From Bradyrhizobium sp. RP6 (lineage in GTDB: Bacteria > Pseudomonadota > Alphaproteobacteria > Rhizobiales > Xanthobacteraceae), in contig NZ_RQIT01000016.1 in assembly GCF_003837805.1 (NCBI RefSeq), positions 62,001 to 126,000 of the forward strand: DNA of 64,000 bases, given 5' to 3'. Every line of letters begins with the position of its first letter. Position 1 is the first letter of the stretch. Below are positions 8,739-17,786 of the stretch, piece after piece. A program made the position numbers and the translations under genes. The notes below the pieces were generated by a model that was not told the DNA's origin, made no database searches, and saw nothing but the letters and a program-made list of their open reading frames with translations.

Positions 8739-9901
8739 GATGGGCGCCTTCCGATCGCAACCCCCGTGAAGGTCTGGTTCACATGCATGGAGCCGAACTG
8801 CTCGCCATAGGTGTGAAAGCCGACGACCCGATTCTGCCGGTAGAGTTCGGACATGTCGCGGGCGAGCTGATGCTGCTCGGCGTCGAGCCGCCGGAACAGG
8901 CACTCGAAGCCGATGTAGAGCGAGACGTCTCCGATCTCGTCGTGGATTTCGGCGAAGGTCTCGCGGGTCGCGCCGACCAGGCTTCGCGATGTCGCCGCCG
9001 TCAGCACCATGCCCTCGTCGATGGCGCAGAAGAAATGCAGCGAGCCGTCCGGCTCGACGCGCTGGATCGAGCGCGCGTAATAGGAGCCGCCGACGCGGAC
9101 CAGCACCGGATGCGAGGCAAAGGAGAACGGATCGAGCTTGGCGTCCATGATCCCGACTACGCGCGAATATTCCTGGGCCGCAGGCTCGGCGTTCAGCTCC
9201 CGGACCGTCCGGCTTTCGATGTCGGCTTCGGTGACCACCATCTTCTGCGGGCTCGGCTCGAAATTGTCGCACTTGAAGACGCGGAACGGCAGCGAGGTGT
9301 TCAGCAGAATCAGCAGGGCGGCATTGGTGTGTGCCTCGCCGTCGAAGAACACCCAGGTTCTCTCGAAGCGCAGCCCATCCCCTGCGGACCCGCCGACAAC
9401 AGGAATGTCGTCCAGCGATGCATAGATCGCGGACATCAGCGCTTCCTCGCGCCGGCACAGGCCGTCGATCAGGACCAGTCCGAACGGATTGCCTCGGCCG
9501 ACCTGCGGCGTCGCGCGCAACAGCTCGTGCCGGAGCTCGACGCCGATCCGGCGGCCGTCCTCGACCTGGAAACTGTCGAGGTTGAGGATGGGCCGCACCA
9601 CCGCGGAGAAGTCGGCGCGGTTGAACGCCAGCGCCACGACGCTGTTCTCGTCCCAGCCATCGGGGGCAAGCTCGCCCGCGGTGGTACAACCGCAGACCCG
9701 GGTGTCGTCGAACCGTCGGGTGATCTCGGCGATGAAGTGATGAGGATCGTAGCTCGGAGAGAGGAACACCAGGATCAGTGCCAACTCGTCGGAGGGGAGC
9801 TGGGCGGCCAGCTCGGCCACGGCTTCATCGACGCTCGCAGCCTTCGACTTGGCCACGGCAACGCCAGACGCACCGCCAAACCGAAAGTCGGTTTGCCCCA
9901 C
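8735..9901 (-). CDS. FIST-domain sensor protein (NosP-like)
   Basis: A 388-residue cytoplasmic protein with FIST N (ALILVFLSPSYD, CGCTTAGELAPDG) and FIST C (GSYYARSIQ, MVLTAATS) domains. FIST proteins are small-ligand sensors, and one branch, NosP, binds heme and senses nitric oxide, controlling the kinase encoded beside it. Here the stop overlaps the start of a hybrid kinase of the NahK type, which matches that arrangement. The heme-ligand histidine is not verified, so the ligand is open. GTG 9901 is the start, preceded by GAGGAGAG. Confidence 0.87.
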   Translation of the reverse strand: MGQTDFRFGGASGVAVAKSKAASVDEAVAELAAQLPSDELALILVFLSPSYDPHHFIAEITRRFDDTRVCGCTTAGELAPDGWDENSVVALAFNRADFSAVVRPILNLDSFQVEDGRRIGVELRHELLRATPQVGRGNPFGLVLIDGLCRREEALMSAIYASLDDIPVVGGSAGDGLRFERTWVFFDGEAHTNAALLILLNTSLPFRVFKCDNFEPSPQKMVVTEADIESRTVRELNAEPAAQEYSRVVGIMDAKLDPFSFASHPVLVRVGGSYYARSIQRVEPDGSLHFFCAIDEGMVLTAATSRSLVGATRETFAEIHDEIGDVSLYIGFECLFRRLDAEQHQLARDMSELYRQNRVVGFHTYGEQFGSMHVNQTFTGVAIGRRPS

Positions 9902-10163
9902 TCCGTTTCTCTCCTCGAGGACCAGCTCGGTCTAACGCCAAGTGCCTGATAAGTATTCAAGAGTAAGGCGTTTTCCGGTCAGCTGCAACATGGCCCCCGA
10001 CCCCTTGCAATTCCGGACAAGCGTGTGGCGGAGCTCTCGTCGAGGGTGCGGGCCGGACGGATTTACCACCCCTTGACGATTCTGCCCTAATTTCCCGTAC
10101 GGTTCGGAAGGGGCTGCTTCCGGGCCGCAGAATCGCTGCAAGAACATGAGCTGGGGGTTGGGA

Positions 10164-12203
10164 ATGTCCGGGCGTATCGCGTCGCCGTCCAAGCGCACAT
10201 TGTTTCCGACCCTCAGGTTCCGCGCAAAGATCATTCTCGGCTTCGCCGCCGTGCTGGTGATTTCCGCCGGCAGCATGGCTTTCTCCTATCTCGGCTTCGA
10301 GCGGGTCGCCTCCGGGGTCGGGTCGTACCGCAGCAGCGTTTCCGAGGCCGATCTCGCCCGCAACATCGATCGCGAGCTGCTGGCCTATCGTTCGGCCGCC
10401 CGTTATTTCGTGGTGACCGGCAAGGAAGACGACGCCAAGGCGGCGCTGGATACTGAGGGCAGCCTGAAGAACGCCATCGACCAGGCGGTGAAGGGCGCCA
10501 AGACACCGGCGCGGCAGGAGAGCCTCGACAAGCTCGCCAAGGAGTTTTCCAACTTCTCCGCGACCTTCGCAAAGGTGCTCCAGGCCAAGCGCGACAGTGC
10601 GCTGCTGGTGCAGAACCAGCTCAGTCGCAACGCCAATCTCTTGAAATACAAGCTCGACGATATCGGCAACAACGCCTCCGACTCCGAAGCGCAGGCGATC
10701 GAGTTCGGCACCAAGCAGGTCAACGCCCAGTTCCAGACGGCGAGTGCGGCGGCGACCAATTTCGTGCTGACCTCCGACCAGTCGATTGCCACCAGCGCGC
10801 TGGCGCGGCTGAAATTCGTCGAGAACTCGCTCGGTGCGATCTATTCCATGGACGACAAGGTCGTCGCCGGCCTGAAGGATGCCAAGGCGCTGCTGGGGGC
10901 CTATCGCGAAGCGCTGGAGAAGCTGATCGCCAATGCCAAGCTGGTCGATGATCTCGTCACCGAGATGAACGGCTTCGCCGGTACGATCCAGCAAGGAGCG
11001 ACCACCATGAAGGCGGAGCTCCTCGCCGAACAGCAGCGGCTGGATTCGGAGTCGGAAGCGACCATCGGACAGACCGAGCAAATGGTGCTGATGCTGGCCG
11101 TTGGCGGCACCCTGGTTGGGATGGTACTGGCCTTCCTGCTCGGCACCGGCATCTCGCGTCCGATGATTGCGATGTGCAAGGCGATGCGCGAGCTTGCGTC
11201 GGGCAATTTCGACGTGGTGCTGCCCGGCCTCGGCCGCAAGGACGAGATCGGCGAGATGGCCGGCGCGGTCGAGGAGTTCAAGGTTCAGGCAGTCGCCAAG
11301 GCCGAACGCGACGCTACCGCCAGCGAGGTCCAGAATCGGGAGCAGGCCGCAAGTCGCCGCGCCGAGCTGATCCGCTTCGCCGACGATTTCGAGAGCGCGG
11401 TCGGCGCCATCGTCTCCAACGTCTCGGCCTCGGCCGTGCAGCTGGAATCGGCGGCTTCGACGCTGACCCGCACCGCCGAGACCACGCAGAGCCTGTCGAG
11501 CCAGGTCGCCGGCGTCTCCGAGCAGGCGTCCAGCAACATGCAGTCGGTCGCGACCGCGACGGAAGAGCTCTCGGCCTCGGTCGAGGAGATCGGCCGCCAG
11601 GTCCGCGATTCCAGCCGCATCGCCGAGGCTGCCGTGGTGCAGGCCAAGGAGACCGACGGGCGCATCGGCAAGCTGTCGCATGCCGCCCAGCAGATCGGCG
11701 AGGTGGTCAAGCTGATCACGGCGATTGCCGAGCAGACCAACCTTCTCGCGCTTAACGCCACCATCGAGGCGGCCCGCGCGGGCGAAGCCGGCCGCGGCTT
11801 TGCGGTGGTTGCGAGCGAAGTGAAATCGCTGGCGAGCCAGACGGCGAAGGCAACGGACGAGATCTCCTCGCACATCGCGGGCATGCAGGGCGCCACCGCC
11901 GAATCGGTCGCCGCGATCAAGGAGATCGGCGCGACCATCGGCCAGATCTCGTCGATCTCGACCTCGATCGCGAGCGCGGTCGAGCAGCAGGGCGCCGCCA
12001 CCCAGGAGATCGCCCGCAGCGTCCAGACCGTGGCGCAGGGCACTCAGACCGCGGCCACCGATATCGGCCAGGTTAACCGCGGCGCCGCCGAGACCGGCTC
12101 GGCCTCGGAAGAGGTGCTGAATTCGGCCAAGACCCTGTCGAGCGAAAGCACCCGTCTTCGCGCCGAGCTCGACCGCTTCATGGCGAATATCCGGGCGGCA
12201 TAG
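10164..12203 (+). CDS. Methyl-accepting chemotaxis protein
   Basis: A 679-residue transmembrane chemoreceptor. A first membrane helix (about residues 22-45) is followed by a mostly helical periplasmic ligand domain, a second helix (about 310-332, MLAVGGTLVGMVLAFLLG), a HAMP domain (ISRPMIAMCKAMREL) and a long signalling domain with the hairpin tip EQTNLLALNATIEAARAGEA that contacts CheA and CheW. No CheR-tether pentapeptide is seen; it ends MANIRAA. ATG 10164 is chosen by alignment with its paralogue downstream. From the end of TM2 onward the DNA is virtually identical to that paralogue, while the sensory halves differ. Confidence 0.93.
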   Translation: MSGRIASPSKRTLFPTLRFRAKIILGFAAVLVISAGSMAFSYLGFERVASGVGSYRSSVSEADLARNIDRELLAYRSAARYFVVTGKEDDAKAALDTEGSLKNAIDQAVKGAKTPARQESLDKLAKEFSNFSATFAKVLQAKRDSALLVQNQLSRNANLLKYKLDDIGNNASDSEAQAIEFGTKQVNAQFQTASAAATNFVLTSDQSIATSALARLKFVENSLGAIYSMDDKVVAGLKDAKALLGAYREALEKLIANAKLVDDLVTEMNGFAGTIQQGATTMKAELLAEQQRLDSESEATIGQTEQMVLMLAVGGTLVGMVLAFLLGTGISRPMIAMCKAMRELASGNFDVVLPGLGRKDEIGEMAGAVEEFKVQAVAKAERDATASEVQNREQAASRRAELIRFADDFESAVGAIVSNVSASAVQLESAASTLTRTAETTQSLSSQVAGVSEQASSNMQSVATATEELSASVEEIGRQVRDSSRIAEAAVVQAKETDGRIGKLSHAAQQIGEVVKLITAIAEQTNLLALNATIEAARAGEAGRGFAVVASEVKSLASQTAKATDEISSHIAGMQGATAESVAAIKEIGATIGQISSISTSIASAVEQQGAATQEIARSVQTVAQGTQTAATDIGQVNRGAAETGSASEEVLNSAKTLSSESTRLRAELDRFMANIRAA

Positions 12204-12318
12204 GTTCGCGGCCTCCGAGGTCCGCGCTGCCGCAACTCCGGTATGGGTCTTGGATCAGCGCTTCGCTTCCGCGCAGCGCTGCGCGCTGTCAGGAGGCTCG
12301 CCGGTCCCGGACGACAGC
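11147..12318 (+). repeat. Near-identical 1,172-base repeat, copy 1
   Basis: This stretch matches 13489-14660 at a constant offset of 2,342 bases. By eye I find a single difference: T at 12074 against C at 14416, a silent change in a Val codon. It covers HAMP and signalling domain plus about 115 bases past the stop codon. Both edges are sharp (mismatches at 11146/13488 and 12319/14661). Confidence 0.93.
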
Positions 12319-12511
12319 AGAGGATGGCGGCCGTCAATCTGTAACGGCGGGAGAAAGCGCGCCTTAACAATTCCCTTCGTCGCCTAACCGCCAGTTGCGG
12401 CGCCACAAATTTACTACAGCTTATCCTTTGCCCCGTAACGTGCAGAAGAGCCGGGAAGCGGGCTGCTTCCGGGTTGCGCCTGGTTTTCCGCGAATGGAAT
12501 GGGGTGGGGGA

Positions 12512-14545
12512 ATGTCTGCTACGTCGAAGTCGAGCAAATCGAAGCTGCCAACGTTGCGCTTTCGCGCAAAAATCATCCTCGGCTTTGTGGCGGTGCTAGC
12601 CATCCTCGCCGTCAGCATGGCGTTCGCCTATTTCGGCTTCGAACGAATCGCAGGTGCCGTGGCGTCCTACCGCACCAGCGTATCCGAAGCCGACTTGGCG
12701 CGAACGGTCGATCGCGAACTGGTCGCCTATCAGGGGCTGGCAAGGGCCTATACCCTGACCGGCGCGGCGGATGATGAGACCGCAGCCAAGGCCGCTGAAG
12801 GCAATCTGAAAGGCGCGATCGCCAAGTCGATGGCGGCGACGATCGGCGCCGCCCGCCGTGAGCAGGTCGGCAAGCTCGAGGCCGAGTTCCAGAATTTTAC
12901 GAAAGTCTTCGGCGAGATCATCACTCTGACGCGCGAGAACAACAAGATCGCGGCCGACGAGCTCAACAGTGTCGGCAACAAGATCCGCTTCAAATTCGAC
13001 GATCTCGCCGACACCGCGGCTCTGGCGGGCCTGAACTCGGTCCAGACCACGGCCAAGGACGTCACCTCGCAATATCTGGCGGTCTCCACCTCGGTCGGCG
13101 CCTTCGTGGCCAAGCCGGAGCCGAAGACCGCCGACGGCGTGATCGCCCGCATCAAGTTCCTCGAGACGCTGCTGGTCTCCATCTACGCGAATGACCAGAA
13201 GATCACGGACCGCGTCAAGGAGATCGGCGATCTCCTGAAGCAGTACCGCACCTCGTTCGCAAAGCTGAATGAGAACGTGAAGGTCATCATCAAGCTGAAC
13301 GGCGAGATGACCAAGACGGCTGCGACCATCCTCAAGCTCTCGGCGGAGCTGCGTTCGGATCTGACCGCCGACCAGCAACGCATCGAGGCGAGCGCCAATT
13401 CCACCATCGTGGAAACCGAGCAGCTGATGCTGATGCTGGCGCTGGGCGGGCTGGCCGTCGGCACCGTGCTGGCCTTATGGCTCGGCAACGGCATCTCGCG
13501 TCCGATGATTGCGATGTGCAAGGCGATGCGCGAGCTTGCGTCGGGCAATTTCGACGTGGTGCTGCCCGGCCTCGGCCGCAAGGACGAGATCGGCGAGATG
13601 GCCGGCGCGGTCGAGGAGTTCAAGGTTCAGGCAGTCGCCAAGGCCGAACGCGACGCTACCGCCAGCGAGGTCCAGAATCGGGAGCAGGCCGCAAGTCGCC
13701 GCGCCGAGCTGATCCGCTTCGCCGACGATTTCGAGAGCGCGGTCGGCGCCATCGTCTCCAACGTCTCGGCCTCGGCCGTGCAGCTGGAATCGGCGGCTTC
13801 GACGCTGACCCGCACCGCCGAGACCACGCAGAGCCTGTCGAGCCAGGTCGCCGGCGTCTCCGAGCAGGCGTCCAGCAACATGCAGTCGGTCGCGACCGCG
13901 ACGGAAGAGCTCTCGGCCTCGGTCGAGGAGATCGGCCGCCAGGTCCGCGATTCCAGCCGCATCGCCGAGGCTGCCGTGGTGCAGGCCAAGGAGACCGACG
14001 GGCGCATCGGCAAGCTGTCGCATGCCGCCCAGCAGATCGGCGAGGTGGTCAAGCTGATCACGGCGATTGCCGAGCAGACCAACCTTCTCGCGCTTAACGC
14101 CACCATCGAGGCGGCCCGCGCGGGCGAAGCCGGCCGCGGCTTTGCGGTGGTTGCGAGCGAAGTGAAATCGCTGGCGAGCCAGACGGCGAAGGCAACGGAC
14201 GAGATCTCCTCGCACATCGCGGGCATGCAGGGCGCCACCGCCGAATCGGTCGCCGCGATCAAGGAGATCGGCGCGACCATCGGCCAGATCTCGTCGATCT
14301 CGACCTCGATCGCGAGCGCGGTCGAGCAGCAGGGCGCCGCCACCCAGGAGATCGCCCGCAGCGTCCAGACCGTGGCGCAGGGCACTCAGACCGCGGCCAC
14401 CGATATCGGCCAGGTCAACCGCGGCGCCGCCGAGACCGGCTCGGCCTCGGAAGAGGTGCTGAATTCGGCCAAGACCCTGTCGAGCGAAAGCACCCGTCTT
14501 CGCGCCGAGCTCGACCGCTTCATGGCGAATATCCGGGCGGCATAG
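12512..14545 (+). CDS. Methyl-accepting chemotaxis protein, paralogue
   Basis: A 677-residue chemoreceptor with the same layout as its upstream neighbour: first membrane helix after LPTLRFRAKIILGF, a helical periplasmic domain, second helix around MLMLALGGLAVGTVLALWLG, HAMP and the EQTNLLALNATIEAARAGEA signalling tip. The N-terminal halves are clearly homologous but substantially diverged, while everything from HAMP on is identical in protein. The two receptors should therefore sense different ligands and send the same signal. ATG 12512 follows GGGGTGGGGGA. The 308-base gap before it contains the copy of the repeated 3' flank (to 12318) and no gene. Confidence 0.93.
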   Translation: MSATSKSSKSKLPTLRFRAKIILGFVAVLAILAVSMAFAYFGFERIAGAVASYRTSVSEADLARTVDRELVAYQGLARAYTLTGAADDETAAKAAEGNLKGAIAKSMAATIGAARREQVGKLEAEFQNFTKVFGEIITLTRENNKIAADELNSVGNKIRFKFDDLADTAALAGLNSVQTTAKDVTSQYLAVSTSVGAFVAKPEPKTADGVIARIKFLETLLVSIYANDQKITDRVKEIGDLLKQYRTSFAKLNENVKVIIKLNGEMTKTAATILKLSAELRSDLTADQQRIEASANSTIVETEQLMLMLALGGLAVGTVLALWLGNGISRPMIAMCKAMRELASGNFDVVLPGLGRKDEIGEMAGAVEEFKVQAVAKAERDATASEVQNREQAASRRAELIRFADDFESAVGAIVSNVSASAVQLESAASTLTRTAETTQSLSSQVAGVSEQASSNMQSVATATEELSASVEEIGRQVRDSSRIAEAAVVQAKETDGRIGKLSHAAQQIGEVVKLITAIAEQTNLLALNATIEAARAGEAGRGFAVVASEVKSLASQTAKATDEISSHIAGMQGATAESVAAIKEIGATIGQISSISTSIASAVEQQGAATQEIARSVQTVAQGTQTAATDIGQVNRGAAETGSASEEVLNSAKTLSSESTRLRAELDRFMANIRAA

Positions 14546-14660
14546 GTTCGCGGCCTCCGAGGTCCGCGCTGCCGCAACTCCGGTATGGGTCTTGGATCAG
14601 CGCTTCGCTTCCGCGCAGCGCTGCGCGCTGTCAGGAGGCTCGCCGGTCCCGGACGACAGC
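13489..14660 (+). repeat. Near-identical 1,172-base repeat, copy 2
   Basis: Second copy of the repeat at 11147-12318, including the same untranslated tail after the stop codon. Shared non-coding sequence and silent sites indicate recent copying rather than protein-level selection. Confidence 0.93.
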
Positions 14661-14688
14661 GGAGCAGTCAGGGGACGCCATTCGGGCC

Positions 14689-15063
14689 TCACTCCTTCCC
14701 GAAGGCCCGCTTCAACTCGACCTTCGCGCGCTCCAGTCGCGTTTGCTGCGTCTTCGGCAGCGTCTTGCCGGCGCGGTTGATGTAGAATGTCAGCATCGAC
14801 AGCGCCGAGCGATAGGCGCCGGTCTTGCGACGCGAGCTGTGCTCCGCCGAGCGTTTCAGGGAGGCTGCGATCTTCCGGGGATCCCTAAGCTTGAACACTC
14901 CGCGCTTGAGATCGAGCGCGTCGCTCTCCTGCGTTACCCGTTGCGACCAGCGCTTCGGTGCTGCACGGCGATTTGACCTCTTGCGCGTCGTGCTCGCCTT
15001 GCGACGCGCGGTGTTGCGCGCGCCTGTCTTCCTTGAATGTGTCGTCTTTCTGACGTGAGCCAT
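14689..15063 (-). CDS. DUF3175 protein
   Basis: A 124-residue very basic protein. The N-terminal about 40 residues are Lys/Arg/Thr-rich and probably disordered; the conserved part runs from KRWSQRVTQESDALDL through LKRSAEHSSRRKTGAYRSALSMLTFYINRAG to the end. This matches the DUF3175 family, small proteins of unknown function common in rhizobia and actinobacteria. The basic tail could bind nucleic acid, but that is inference only. It stands alone, convergent with the chemoreceptor genes. Confidence 0.85.
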   Translation of the reverse strand: MAHVRKTTHSRKTGARNTARRKASTTRKRSNRRAAPKRWSQRVTQESDALDLKRGVFKLRDPRKIAASLKRSAEHSSRRKTGAYRSALSMLTFYINRAGKTLPKTQQTRLERAKVELKRAFGKE

Positions 15064-15244
15064 GCGTCAACTCCTTGCGGCTCCATCGGAAACGAGCGGT
15101 GCCAACGGGCGTTCCCATGGGAACCTGGCCTCGCCGCAGGCGTTGTCGCAAGGTGGCAGGCGAATTGCCGCACCCCGATGATCGGATCGACCCGTCCACA
15201 TCGCGTGAGAGGGGTCCTTTCCATTGATCAGACGCAACAACCCG

Positions 15245-16732
15245 ATGGAATTGCAGCAAAGCCCAGCGCTGAACTATGCACCCGTAGTCCCGGCGGCGAC
15301 CGCGACCGACCGTATCGTCGAGACCAGCATTCCCTCGCGGCTGGACGCGCTGCCGTGGAGCGGCTTCCACACCCGTGTCGTGCTCGCGCTGGGCATCACC
15401 TGGATTCTCGACGGGCTCGAGGTGACTCTGGCCGGTGCACTCTCCGGTGCGCTGAAGCAGAGCTCGTCGCTGCACTTCTCCAATCTCGACATCGGCATCG
15501 CCAACTCCGCCTATCTGGCGGGTGCCGTGCTCGGCGCACTCGGCTTCGGCTGGTTGACTGATCGCATCGGCCGCAAGAAGCTGTTCTTCATCACGCTTGC
15601 ACTCTATCTCTCGGCAACGGCCGCGACCGCTCTGTCATGGGATGTCGCGAGCTACGCGCTGTTTCGTTTCCTCACCGGCGCCGGCATCGGCGGCGAGTAC
15701 ACCGCGATCAATTCGACCATCCAGGAATTGGTGCCGGCGCGCTATCGCGGCTGGACCGATCTCGTCATCAACGGAAGCTTCTGGATCGGGGCCGCCATGG
15801 GCGCCGTGGCGGCCATCGTACTGCTCGATCCCGCGATGATCGGGCCCGATCTCGGCTGGCGCCTGGCTTATCTCATCGGCGCGACCCTCGGCCTCATCGT
15901 GCTGTTGATGCGAATGTGGATTCCGGAAAGTCCGCGCTGGCTGATGATCCATGGCCGTCCCGACGAAGCCCATGCCATCGTCGACGGGATCGAACGCTCG
16001 GTGATTGGGCATGATCAGGACCTGACGGACGGGCGCTTCACGAAGATGCGCCTGAGGATGCGTGATCACACGCCGATCAGCGAGGTCGTGCATACGTTGT
16101 TCTCGGCCTATCGCCAGCGCGCGGTGGTCGGCCTCGTGCTGATGAGCGCCCAGGCGTTCTTCTACAACGCCATCTTCTTCACCTTCGCGCTGGTGCTGAC
16201 CGACTTCTACGGCATCAGTGCCGATCACGTCGGCTGGTACCTGCTGCCTTTCGCCGCCGGCAATTTCCTCGGGCCCCTGCTGCTCGGCCGTCTGTTCGAT
16301 ACGCTCGGACGCCGCACCATGATCATGTTCACCTATGGCGCATCGGGCGTGCTACTGGCGCTATCGGGTTATCTGTTCTCGATCGGCGTGCTGAGCGCGC
16401 AAGGGCAGACCGCGGCCTGGATGGTGATCTTCTTCTTTGCCTCGCCCGCTGCGAGCGCGGCCTATCTGACCGTCAGCGAAACGTTTCCGTTGGAGGTTCG
16501 CGCGCTGGCGATCGCGGTGTTCTATGCGGTCGGGACCGGCATCGGCGGTGTGATCGGGCCGGCGCTGTTCGGCGCATTGATCGACACGGGATCACGCAAT
16601 AGCGTGTTCGCCGGCTATTTGCTGGGGGCAGCCCTGATGATCGCGGCTGCGATCGTGGCGTGGCGCTACGCCGTCTCCGCGGAGCGCAAATCGCTCGAAC
16701 AAATCGCGCGGCCGCTCGCCTTTATGGAGTAG
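15245..16732 (+). CDS. MFS transporter, sugar-porter-like
   Basis: About 495 residues with 12 predicted membrane segments. Major-facilitator marks are GFGWLTDRIGRKKLF between TM2 and TM3, RYRGWTD, PESPRW after TM6, and LGRLFDTLGRRTM in the second half. The start is uncertain: ATG 15245 has no clear ribosome site, while TTG 15224 follows GAGAGGGG and would add 7 residues. It ends 4 bases before otsB, so it is likely co-transcribed with the trehalose genes. The substrate (sugar, aromatic acid or other) cannot be read from sequence. Confidence 0.9.
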   Translation: MELQQSPALNYAPVVPAATATDRIVETSIPSRLDALPWSGFHTRVVLALGITWILDGLEVTLAGALSGALKQSSSLHFSNLDIGIANSAYLAGAVLGALGFGWLTDRIGRKKLFFITLALYLSATAATALSWDVASYALFRFLTGAGIGGEYTAINSTIQELVPARYRGWTDLVINGSFWIGAAMGAVAAIVLLDPAMIGPDLGWRLAYLIGATLGLIVLLMRMWIPESPRWLMIHGRPDEAHAIVDGIERSVIGHDQDLTDGRFTKMRLRMRDHTPISEVVHTLFSAYRQRAVVGLVLMSAQAFFYNAIFFTFALVLTDFYGISADHVGWYLLPFAAGNFLGPLLLGRLFDTLGRRTMIMFTYGASGVLLALSGYLFSIGVLSAQGQTAAWMVIFFFASPAASAAYLTVSETFPLEVRALAIAVFYAVGTGIGGVIGPALFGALIDTGSRNSVFAGYLLGAALMIAAAIVAWRYAVSAERKSLEQIARPLAFME

Positions 16733-16736
16733 ACTG

Positions 16737-17555
16737 ATGAAATCGGAACTTGCGGAGATGGCCTTGGACCAGAAGCGTACCATGCTGGATGACGATGCGC
16801 CCGAAGCGGTGCCGGTGCCGCATGCGCTGATGCCGCATCTCGACGAGATCGCCATCCTGCTCGACATCGACGGCACGTTGCTCGACCTGATGCCGACACC
16901 GCGCGAGGTGTGGGTGCCGCCGGGCCTGTCGGAAACGCTGGGCAGGCTGACCGAGCGCACGTCCGGAGCGCTGGCGCTGGTCAGCGGCCGGTCGCTCAAC
17001 GACATCGACCTGATCTTCGCGCCGGACGTGTTCCGCGCCGTTGCCGGCCACGGCGCGGAGATGCGGCTGTCGGTGGACAACGAAGCGGATGATGTGCACG
17101 CGCCGCCGCTCGACAAGGAGCTGAAGCGGCGCCTGGCCGCCATTGCCAAGCTCAGCCCCGGTATTCTGCTCGAGGACAAGGGCTACTCGCTCGCGCTGCA
17201 TTACCGTCTGGCGCCGCATGCGGAGAAGGCGATCTACGAATCCGTCTCGTTGATCCGCGCCGACCTGCCCAATGCGCCGATCGAGGTGTTGCCCGGAAAG
17301 TTCGTCTGCGAGATCAAGCATTCCGGCTTCACCAAGGCGAGCGGCGTGCGCGAATTGATGAAGCACGAGCCGTTCAGGGGACGGCGCCCATTGTTCATCG
17401 GCGATGACGTCACCGACGAGACGGTATTCGCGATCATGCCCGACATGGACGGACTCGCCTTCTCGGTCGGTCGCCGCGCCATCGGTGTGAACGGACACTT
17501 CGATGCGCCGAGCGACGTGCGCGCATTTCTCGCGCGACTGCTTGATCCGAGGTGA
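16737..17555 (+). CDS. otsB: Trehalose-6-phosphate phosphatase
   Basis: A 272-residue HAD-superfamily phosphatase removing phosphate from trehalose-6-phosphate, the second step of the OtsAB pathway. The nucleophile motif DIDGTLLDL is near residue 43, motif II is LVSGRSLNDID, and the acidic motif is IGDDVTDE. The length is normal. It starts 4 bases after the transporter stop. otsB precedes otsA here; E. coli also has otsB first. Confidence 0.95.
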   Translation: MKSELAEMALDQKRTMLDDDAPEAVPVPHALMPHLDEIAILLDIDGTLLDLMPTPREVWVPPGLSETLGRLTERTSGALALVSGRSLNDIDLIFAPDVFRAVAGHGAEMRLSVDNEADDVHAPPLDKELKRRLAAIAKLSPGILLEDKGYSLALHYRLAPHAEKAIYESVSLIRADLPNAPIEVLPGKFVCEIKHSGFTKASGVRELMKHEPFRGRRPLFIGDDVTDETVFAIMPDMDGLAFSVGRRAIGVNGHFDAPSDVRAFLARLLDPR

Positions 17556-17786
17556 AACCAAGGCAGCGCCACTTCGCGGACATGAATATCTCTAGCGCAG
17601 CCCACTGCGCGCCGCGATGCCTGCTGCGCAGCAGGATCGGAAATGCTGTCTTTGCAACGAAATTCCAGGGTTCCGCAAGCGAAACCAGTTCCAACGCGCG
17701 CGCCCGATTTTGGTTGAAACGATGATCAGGAACCATATTGATGAACGGCAGTTAAACGGGGTGGAATGAACAGGAGGGGACGACCT

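Noticed and set aside
9957..11873. Long minus-strand frame opposite the first chemoreceptor
   Set aside because: Arg/Leu-rich shadow of the receptor gene; the same shadow recurs opposite the second copy because the DNA is duplicated.
11147..14660. Possible transposon explanation for the chemoreceptor repeat
   Set aside because: No inverted ends, target duplication or transposase; edges coincide with gene parts, so gene conversion or duplication is simpler.
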